NCBI GenBank assembly: GCA_964444805.1
Contig: CAYUIK010000012.1
Location: 1 to 10,760, forward strand
Reading direction: 5' to 3'
DNA length: 10,760 nt
DNA from: RECG01 sp964444805
Lineage (GTDB): Bacteria > Bacillota_I > Bacilli_A > Acholeplasmatales > Acholeplasmataceae
Below the pieces are notes generated by a model. The model did not search any database and had not been told where the DNA came from. It saw nothing but the letters and a program-made list of their open reading frames with translations. Every line of letters starts with the position of its first letter. Positions within the stretch are counted from its first letter, which is position 1. The position numbers were made by a program, and so were the translations under genes. Of this stretch, positions 6,081-10,760 are shown in pieces.

Positions 6081-6755
6081 GTGTGCGGAAGGTTTACGAT
6101 AACCGTCAGTAAAGAAGAACTGAACGACTATCTCGAGGATTATTTTTCGATTGGATGGTCCGACCACATGAAACTTCCCAGATACAATGTCGCACCGACG
6201 CAAGATATCGCGACACTCATATTCGGGAAAGGGGCATATCGCGTTGGACCGATGACGTGGGGTATTCATACAGGGCATGAAAGACGTTCTTTAATTATCA
6301 ATGCGCGCGCTGAGACCGTTTTGGAAAAGTCGCTTTTCAAACCGCTTTTCGCGCATCGCCGCTGTCTGATCCTATCCGATGGGTTCTATGAATGGAAAAG
6401 AGACGAAAAGATCAGACAACCCTACCGTATCGTTTTGAAGAATCGTGACATCTTTCTCATGGCGGGCCTATACCAGATGGGAAATTCTACGGATCCAAGA
6501 GCGCGCTCTGTGATTCTAACAACAAAGGCGCATGCGATGATGTCATCGATTCATGACCGAATGCCCGTCATTTTAACTCCTACCGCCGGAAAGACGTGGC
6601 TCGATCCCCGGAGCGAGATACACGAACTTCAAGCGCTTTTACAGTCTGATCGAACGGGCGATATGACGATTTATCCGGTCAGTATGGTTGTCAACCAGGC
6701 GACAAACGATACGAAAGCATGTATCATGAATATCGAAGAAACACAGAAAGGATGA
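6081..6755 (+). CDS. SRAP-domain abasic-site shielding protein (YedK/HMCES family)
   Basis: SRAP proteins bind abasic sites in single-stranded DNA and form a stable thiazolidine DNA-protein crosslink through the amino-terminal Cys2, protecting the lesion. The 224-residue protein starts MCGRF, so Met removal exposes Cys2. The other key residues are present: Asn36 in RYNVAPTQ (34-41), INARAET (73-79), Glu104 in DGFYEWK (100-106), and His158 in HDRMPVIL (158-165), matching Cys2, Asn37, Glu105 and His160 of E. coli YedK. The GTG start at 6081 is fixed by the required Cys2 and by AGAGGTG about 6 bases upstream. It begins a plus-strand operon, with the DUF2871 gene starting at or just after its stop. 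No SOS-type operator is obvious. All catalytic residues are intact. Confidence 0.96.
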   Translation: MCGRFTITVSKEELNDYLEDYFSIGWSDHMKLPRYNVAPTQDIATLIFGKGAYRVGPMTWGIHTGHERRSLIINARAETVLEKSLFKPLFAHRRCLILSDGFYEWKRDEKIRQPYRIVLKNRDIFLMAGLYQMGNSTDPRARSVILTTKAHAMMSSIHDRMPVILTPTAGKTWLDPRSEIHELQALLQSDRTGDMTIYPVSMVVNQATNDTKACIMNIEETQKG

Positions 6756-6760
6756 TGTAT

Positions 6761-7171
6761 GTGAGAAAATGTTGGATGATGAGCTTGATCTATCTCATTC
6801 TTGGGTTGACTTTTGGCGTGTTCTATCGTGAATTCACGGTCTATCATGATTTTACGGGCTCGACACAACTATCCGTGTTGCATGGCCATGCTCTCGCCCT
6901 CGGCTTCGGACTCATGCTTTTCCTTTTATTGTTCGAACGCGGGTTTGAGATTACGCGAAACAAGCGGTTTGACACGTGGTTCATACTCTATCAGATTTCG
7001 CTTCTCGGTGTGCTCGTTTCCATGCTCACGCGAGGAATCGGCCAGGTTCTTGCATTCGAACTCGCCGGCTTTAACCATGTCGCCGGTCTATTCCATACCC
7101 TTTTGGGTATTTCATTGGTTTGGATTGTTCTGATGATCGGACGATCGACAAGGGGTGTTGAAAGCATATGA
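6761..7171 (+). CDS. DUF2871 family membrane protein
   Basis: A polytopic membrane protein of 136 residues and unknown function. It matches the DUF2871 pattern: an N-terminal SLIYLILGLTFGVFYREF block (8-25), then TGSTQLSVLHGHALALG (32-48) with two His and Gly residues, a basic loop at 65-70, RGIGQVL (91-97) and GFNHVAGLFHTLLG (103-116), with four hydrophobic segments. I chose the GTG at 6761 because the family usually begins M(K/R)K about eight residues before the YLILG segment and AGAAAGG lies 9 bases upstream. In-frame ATGs at 6752 and 6755 are alternatives; the latter would overlap the SRAP stop as TGATG. The stop overlaps the nitroreductase start by 4 bases (ATGA), so the two are probably translationally coupled. 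Several His residues in membrane segments could bind a metal or haem, which is speculation. Confidence 0.82.
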   Translation: MRKCWMMSLIYLILGLTFGVFYREFTVYHDFTGSTQLSVLHGHALALGFGLMLFLLLFERGFEITRNKRFDTWFILYQISLLGVLVSMLTRGIGQVLAFELAGFNHVAGLFHTLLGISLVWIVLMIGRSTRGVESI

Positions 7172-7755
7172 GCAATCCGATGATCGAAAACATGAAAAAT
7201 CGTCGAAGCGTTAGACGCTATCAAGAAGAGCAGATTTCTAAAGAAGAACTCGATGAAATCGTCTTAGCCGGCCGCGTCGCACCGAGTGGAAGGAACGTAC
7301 AACAAAACCACTTCATCGTTATTCAAAATGACAAAATAAAAAAAGAGATCCGTCGGGTGATCGAAGACGCTTATGCCAAGATTTCGACGAGTCATCCGTC
7401 CTATCCGAAACTCGAACATGCGATCGCACGTGCAAAAGCGCACGACTATGATTTCTTTTTCAACGCTCCGACATTGATCGTTGTCGCCAACCATAAAGAC
7501 AACGACAACGCGATGGCGGATGTCGCAGTCGCTCTCGAGAATATGATGCTCGCAGCGACTTCGCTTTCGCTCGGCAGTTGCTATATCAATCAGTTCAAGC
7601 GCGTGAATGACGATCCGGATGTATTCGCACATTTCAAAGGACTCGGACTCGGTCAAGACGAGCGCATACTCGGAGCGGTGACTTTGGGATATCCGGCGTT
7701 GTCGTGGCCTGGACCAAAGGACGTCACGGGAAACAAAGTCACCTACCATCGCTAA
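7168..7755 (+). CDS. Nitroreductase-family flavoprotein
   Basis: A predicted FMN-dependent NAD(P)H oxidoreductase of 195 residues, cytoplasmic and probably dimeric. The N-terminal RRSVRRYQ (12-19) supplies the Arg and Ser that bind FMN phosphate in this family. APSGRNVQQNHFIVI (38-52), the NAP motif (99-101), VALENMMLAATSLSLGSCYI (121-140) and the closing GAVTLGYP (169-176) are standard nitroreductase blocks. The substrate cannot be read from sequence; family members reduce nitroaromatics, quinones or flavins, or act in specific biosynthesis. The ATG overlaps the DUF2871 stop; AGGGGTG about 11 bases upstream is a distant ribosome site, so coupling is likely. The TAA stop lies in the A tract that forms the T-run of the convergent ferredoxin terminator. 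Confidence 0.92.
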   Translation: MSNPMIENMKNRRSVRRYQEEQISKEELDEIVLAGRVAPSGRNVQQNHFIVIQNDKIKKEIRRVIEDAYAKISTSHPSYPKLEHAIARAKAHDYDFFFNAPTLIVVANHKDNDNAMADVAVALENMMLAATSLSLGSCYINQFKRVNDDPDVFAHFKGLGLGQDERILGAVTLGYPALSWPGPKDVTGNKVTYHR

Positions 7756-7779
7756 AAAAAAGACGACCGAATGGTCGTC
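7754..7779 (-). terminator. Rho-independent terminator of the ferredoxin gene
   Basis: On the minus strand, GACGACC (7773-7779 complement) pairs with GGTCGTC (7762-7768 complement) around a 4-base loop, followed by eight T residues (7754-7761 complement). In the plus direction the same stem is followed by CTTAACAG, so it would be a poor terminator for the nitroreductase transcript. Confidence 0.87.
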
Positions 7780-7797
7780 CTTAACAGAACTGGCTGC

Positions 7798-7965
7798 TTA
7801 TACTTCGCTAATCGCGTCAACTGGACAAACGGCTTCACATGCGCCGCAGTCGATGCAAACGTCTTCATCGATCCGGTAAATGTCGCCCTCGTAAATGCAG
7901 TCTACCGGGCATTCAGCCTGGCAAGCGCCACAAGCAATACAACTGTCATCAATTCGTCTTGGCAT
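7798..7965 (-). CDS. 2[4Fe-4S] bacterial ferredoxin
   Basis: A 55-residue clostridial-type ferredoxin, a low-potential electron carrier in the cytoplasm. Two cluster motifs are present: Cys9, 12, 15 with Cys19 followed by Pro, and Cys37, 40, 43 with Cys47 followed by Pro. In the usual arrangement Cys19 and Cys47 complete the opposite clusters. An extra Cys23 lies just after the first motif. An ATG at 7980 would add MEENI, but that stretch contains GGAGG 8 bases before the ATG at 7965, so the shorter form starting MPRRID is the real start. It is a single-gene unit with its own promoter and terminator, convergent with the nitroreductase gene. Likely partners are oxidoreductases elsewhere in the genome; pairing with the neighbouring nitroreductase is unproven. 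Confidence 0.96.
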   Translation of the reverse strand: MPRRIDDSCIACGACQAECPVDCIYEGDIYRIDEDVCIDCGACEAVCPVDAISEV

Positions 7966-7997
7966 TATGTTTTCCTCCATACGTGTTCTATATCTCT

Positions 7998-8026
7998 ATT
8001 CTATAGAAAAGCGTGAGAAAAGTAAA
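7998..8026 (-). promoter_or_regulatory. Promoter of the ferredoxin gene
   Basis: On the minus strand, TTTACT (8021-8026) and TAGAAT (7998-8003) are separated by 17 bases, matching -35 in four of six and -10 in five of six positions. The predicted start is near 7991. The -10 overlaps the 10-bp palindrome TTCTATAGAA (7999-8008). Confidence 0.5.
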
Positions 8027-8027
8027 C

Positions 8028-8045
8028 CGTTTTTTCCAAAAAACG
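8028..8045. repeat. Inverted repeat upstream of the ferredoxin promoter
   Basis: CGTTTTTT and AAAAAACG are perfect inverted arms of 8 bases separated by CC. The repeat starts one base beyond the ferredoxin -35. Its T and A tracts could form an intrinsically bent segment or an operator; there is no direct evidence of either. Confidence 0.4.
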
Positions 8046-8257
8046 TGACGAACGCTAAAGATTTCATGATATGTTTAGTAATATTTTATCTTAATCCGGA
8101 CTTCACTTTTTTATGATCGTTGTGCGTGATGATTTCTAAAGCGTTTTATGCGTTCAAGCGACTATGCCTGTTCCTTGATCGTAGCTATGTATCGATCGCA
8201 CCTAAATTTAGAGATAAGCGATCTCAGTTCCTGTGATCGTTAAAGGAGGTCATCGGA
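8046..8257 (+). promoter_or_regulatory. Leader region of the acetyltransferase-esterase operon
   Basis: This stretch has no gene. It must hold the promoter for the plus-strand pair starting at 8258, but I see no convincing -35/-10 pair. TGATCGT occurs three times in the same orientation (8114-8120, 8176-8182, 8234-8240), spaced 62 and 58 bases apart. Two inverted pairs with equal 11-base spacers are present: GATCG-N11-CGATC (8177-8197) and CGATC-N11-GATCG (8219-8239). With flanking pairs, the second forms a 7-bp hairpin ending at 8241, directly against the AAAGGAGG ribosome site at 8242-8249. GATCG is common in this genome, which weakens the case for specific operators. Confidence 0.4.
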
Positions 8258-9412
8258 ATGTCGAAAATAATAATCGAACAGCTGAAAGCAGAGGACTATG
8301 AAGAAGCCCTCGATTTCATCAATATGGTGTTCAGCTTAGCCAGTCGACCAACGAATTTCAATGTGATATTGCCGGATCTGTATCAACCGACGGACGAGCA
8401 CATGTCAGCTCATTTCGTCATAAGAGAAAAAGGCCGAATCAAGGCGCTTGTCGGTATCTACCCCGGTGAATATGTAATCGGTTGCGAGACGCTTTTGATG
8501 GCTCGGATCGGTGCGGTGTCAACGCATCCTGACGCGCGCATGAAAGGATACATGAGCATGCTTATGCATCATGGGAAAGACGTGATTCGAACATCGCACT
8601 ACGACATCGCTTATCTGGGCGGTGCCAGACATCGCTATTTGCCTTTCGGTTTTGAAAAGTGTGGTCATCAGCCCATCTTTCACGTGACGAAGCACAGTCT
8701 CAAGCGAGGCATCGAGACATCCGAAGAGCTCGCACTTTCCATTTGTGGTGATGATTCTCAGGATATCGATCTTTTTCATCAACTCTACGAGCGTCAGACT
8801 TCTTATTTCAAACGGGACAAAGAAGCATTTCATCGCATCGCGAATCACTGGTACAATACCCTTTTTCGCATCGAACGAAATGGTCGATCCGTGGGATATT
8901 TAATCGCATCGAAAGATCGAAAAAGAATTGAGGAAATCGCATCTGAAAAGGATGTCGACGTGACGTCTGTTCTTCGCGCACATTTCCAGGCACATGGAAT
9001 CGATGCGTGTCGGGTCGTCGTCCACCCGCTCGCCTTGCAGACGATGCAACGCGTCATGACGGTCAGTGAAGATGTGAGCGTTCATGATCGTGACAACTGG
9101 TTGATCCTTGCCTTCGAGCGTGTCCTTCAAGCTTTCATGCGCGTTAGAAACGAGATGATTCCCCTTCTGGTAGGAAGGGCAGTCATCGAGATCGTTGATC
9201 GTGGTCGATACGAAATCGTCGTCTCTTCGGAAGAAATCATCGTGCGAAAGACGCCTTCTTTGCCGGATCTTTCATTGTCTTATTCCGAGGCACATCGACT
9301 CTTTTTTGGGCCACTCCTACCCCATCAAGTCCTTGATATACCGAATCGGCTCGCTTTTATCGAGCAATGGTTTCCCTTGCCGCTGTTTTTGAGCAGTCCT
9401 GATTATGCCTGA
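8258..9412 (+). CDS. Eis-like GNAT N-acetyltransferase
   Basis: A predicted cytoplasmic acetyl-CoA-dependent N-acetyltransferase of 384 residues with the three-part Eis layout. The first GNAT domain carries the acetyl-CoA motif IGAVSTHPDARMKGYMSMLM (84-103), with the R-x-x-G pyrophosphate-binding turn. GARHRYLPFGFEKCG (122-136) holds the conserved Tyr-Phe-Gly-Phe block, including a Tyr at the position of the Eis general acid. A second degenerate GNAT half follows (about 150-280), then an SCP2-like C-terminal domain (about 290-384). The protein ends SSPDYA, whereas characterised Eis proteins end in Phe with the terminal carboxylate in the active site. The substrate is unknown; Eis acetylates aminoglycosides and other amines, but resistance cannot be assumed. 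AAAGGAGG with 8 bases of spacing fixes the start. The esterase gene begins 15 bases downstream. Confidence 0.88.
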   Translation: MSKIIIEQLKAEDYEEALDFINMVFSLASRPTNFNVILPDLYQPTDEHMSAHFVIREKGRIKALVGIYPGEYVIGCETLLMARIGAVSTHPDARMKGYMSMLMHHGKDVIRTSHYDIAYLGGARHRYLPFGFEKCGHQPIFHVTKHSLKRGIETSEELALSICGDDSQDIDLFHQLYERQTSYFKRDKEAFHRIANHWYNTLFRIERNGRSVGYLIASKDRKRIEEIASEKDVDVTSVLRAHFQAHGIDACRVVVHPLALQTMQRVMTVSEDVSVHDRDNWLILAFERVLQAFMRVRNEMIPLLVGRAVIEIVDRGRYEIVVSSEEIIVRKTPSLPDLSLSYSEAHRLFFGPLLPHQVLDIPNRLAFIEQWFPLPLFLSSPDYA

Positions 9413-9427
9413 TTTGAAAGGAAACAT

Positions 9428-10760
9428 ATGAACGTACTCAGTCGTATCAAACATCCAGTCATATCCATGCTTTTTATTCTTTTTTCGATCGCACTTTTTG
9501 GGTGTTCGTCGCCGATTGAACTCGGTGCTCCGACAAAAATTATCGTTGAGGGCGGCTATATCAACTTTCAGCCGGTTCGATCGGCTCGCGGCTATGAACT
9601 CATGGTCGAAACAGACGAGTCGACCGAATATGCCATCGTTGAACCGGGTTTCGATCTCAATCGAATGCTTGAACACGATCAAAGCTATGTTCTGCGGGTC
9701 AAAACGTTAGGAAATGACCTTGATCTTCAGGATTCCGTCTATTCCGAACCGATTGACTACACGCATCGAATCGGTGTGCTCGATTCAAGGCGGTTGACAG
9801 ATGAAGCCTTGATCAGGTGGATGGGCCGTGTTCAACAAATCGATGATCACGTCGCTTTCGACTATACCGCGTCCGGATTTCAAGTTAGGTTTTATGGAAC
9901 ATCCTTATCGGCGGTTCTTTCGACGGATGTGCCGGATGATGCAGAGTACCGACCGTATTTGAGCGTGATGGTTGATGGTCAAGACGATCCGCTGCAAGCC
10001 GACGTCTTTTCTCTCGATCAAAGGCAGGGGTCCTATGCGCTCGTATCCGATCGCGAATTGGGATATCACGACGTTACTCTCTATAAGAGAAGCGAAGCGA
10101 TTTCTTCAAAAAGCGCACTCATGGGACTTTCGACTGACGGATATTTTGTCGAACCGAATACGGATGATCGTCCGTTGTTCGTCGTCTACGGTGATTCCCT
10201 CACAACAGGATACGGCAATGTTGACAGCTCCGCCTTCGACCCTTATGAAACGAGGAGTCAAGACGGATTATTGACCTATGCCGCATTGACCGCTCGCATG
10301 TTCGGTGCCGAACTTGAAGCGGTTGCTGTCAGTGGAATCGGAATGACCTATGGGTTTCGCCAATACGCGATGCCAGAAATCTATGATCGCGTCACGCCGA
10401 AGGAACAAACGACTTGGGACTTTTCAAAACGTGTTCCCGATCTCGTCATCATTTCCCTTGGCGCGAACGACAACAGCGTACTCAATCTGCAGGCGGAAGA
10501 AGAGCGCGAGTTGGGACTGATGCGCTTCCAGGCGGACTATCGTCAATTCGTCATGACGCTAAGAGAACATTATCCCGATGTCCCGATCGCTTTGATTACG
10601 ATCGATACGGGACAAAATCTCGTGAAACCGAAAATCATCGAACTCGCCGAAGAACTCGACCAACAGGGTGTCTATCATATTCCATTGACGACGATTTCAT
10701 TTACGGATGGACTCGGTGCTGGTTTTCATCCGACCTATCGGACGCACATCCGGCAAGCCG
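9428..10760 (+). CDS. Lipoprotein SGNH esterase, carbohydrate-esterase-2-like (3' truncated by window)
   Basis: The frame is open from the ATG at 9428 to the window end (444 codons) and probably lacks only its last residues. Residues 8-26 form a lipoprotein signal peptide ending LFGC, so Cys26 should be lipidated and the enzyme displayed on the outer face of the membrane. Residues about 35-112 look like a fibronectin-III-type domain (GYELMVETDE, SYVLRVKTLGND). Residues 115-235 resemble the CE2 N-terminal jelly roll (WMGRVQQ, ASGFQVRFYGTSL). The SGNH domain has GDSLTTGYG (255-263, nucleophile Ser257), SGIGMTYG (302-309), SLGANDNS (343-350, Asn347) and FHPTYRTH (433-440, His434). CE2 enzymes deacetylate polysaccharides; the substrate here is unknown. 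The residue two before His434 is Gly, so an Asp of a triad is not obvious. AAAGGA precedes the ATG. Confidence 0.85.
   Translation, partial: MNVLSRIKHPVISMLFILFSIALFGCSSPIELGAPTKIIVEGGYINFQPVRSARGYELMVETDESTEYAIVEPGFDLNRMLEHDQSYVLRVKTLGNDLDLQDSVYSEPIDYTHRIGVLDSRRLTDEALIRWMGRVQQIDDHVAFDYTASGFQVRFYGTSLSAVLSTDVPDDAEYRPYLSVMVDGQDDPLQADVFSLDQRQGSYALVSDRELGYHDVTLYKRSEAISSKSALMGLSTDGYFVEPNTDDRPLFVVYGDSLTTGYGNVDSSAFDPYETRSQDGLLTYAALTARMFGAELEAVAVSGIGMTYGFRQYAMPEIYDRVTPKEQTTWDFSKRVPDLVIISLGANDNSVLNLQAEEERELGLMRFQADYRQFVMTLREHYPDVPIALITIDTGQNLVKPKIIELAEELDQQGVYHIPLTTISFTDGLGAGFHPTYRTHIRQA

Noticed and set aside
6719..6760. Longer DUF2871 start at the ATG at 6719
   Set aside because: It would overlap the SRAP gene by 37 bases with no ribosome site, and the family begins close to the GTG at 6761.
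7966..7980. Five extra N-terminal residues for the ferredoxin from the ATG at 7980
   Set aside because: The GGAGG ribosome site lies inside those codons at proper distance from the ATG at 7965.
1..10760. Mobile elements, CRISPR arrays, tRNAs or phage genes
   Set aside because: No terminal inverted repeats, transposase motifs, regular repeat-spacer units or tRNA cloverleaf were recognised on reading both strands.

Overview
The window looks like chromosomal DNA from a low-GC-phylum bacterium, Bacillota or the Acholeplasma side of Mycoplasmatota. The grounds are AAAGGAGG-type ribosome sites, TGnTATAAT-type promoters, a CIRCE operator on groESL, and a GroEL without the Gly-Gly-Met tail. TGA is used as stop and TGG codes Trp, so the code is standard. 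Coding DNA is of moderate GC by eye and rich in TCG, CGA and GATCG words. There are no transposons, tRNAs, rRNAs or CRISPR arrays.

Layout. (1) 1-66: the last 21 codons of an unidentified plus-strand gene, then a terminator. (2) 130-283: a gene-free gap whose first 100 bases are about 15% GC, lying between two terminators. (3) 3891 down to 321, minus strand: a four-gene run of patatin-like phospholipase, DUF2784 membrane protein, DedA/VTT-like membrane protein and bifunctional NAD(P)HX repair enzyme Nnr, with gaps of about 30-70 bases and a strong terminator at the end. (4) 4009-6029, plus: the groES-groEL operon with a sigma-A promoter, a degenerate CIRCE and a rho-independent terminator. A perfect 16-bp palindrome fills most of the promoter spacer. 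(5) 6043-7755, plus: SRAP-domain abasic-site protein, DUF2871 membrane protein and nitroreductase, tightly packed. (6) 7965 to 7798, minus: a small 2[4Fe-4S] ferredoxin with its own promoter and terminator. (7) 8258-10760, plus: an Eis-like GNAT acetyltransferase followed 15 bases later by a lipoprotein SGNH esterase of carbohydrate-esterase-2 (CE2) type, cut off by the window end.

How the genes work together. Most are housekeeping, stress or repair functions: protein folding (GroESL), repair of damaged NAD(P)H (Nnr), abasic-site protection (SRAP), flavin and Fe-S redox proteins. The minus-strand operon adds lipid and membrane functions; the last pair handles acetyl groups inside (GNAT) and possibly outside (esterase) the cell. 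I found no clear new multi-gene defence or mobile system. The best leads are the palindrome inside the groESL promoter, a GroES apparently lacking its roof hairpin, the AT-rich island, and the undescribed gene pairings.
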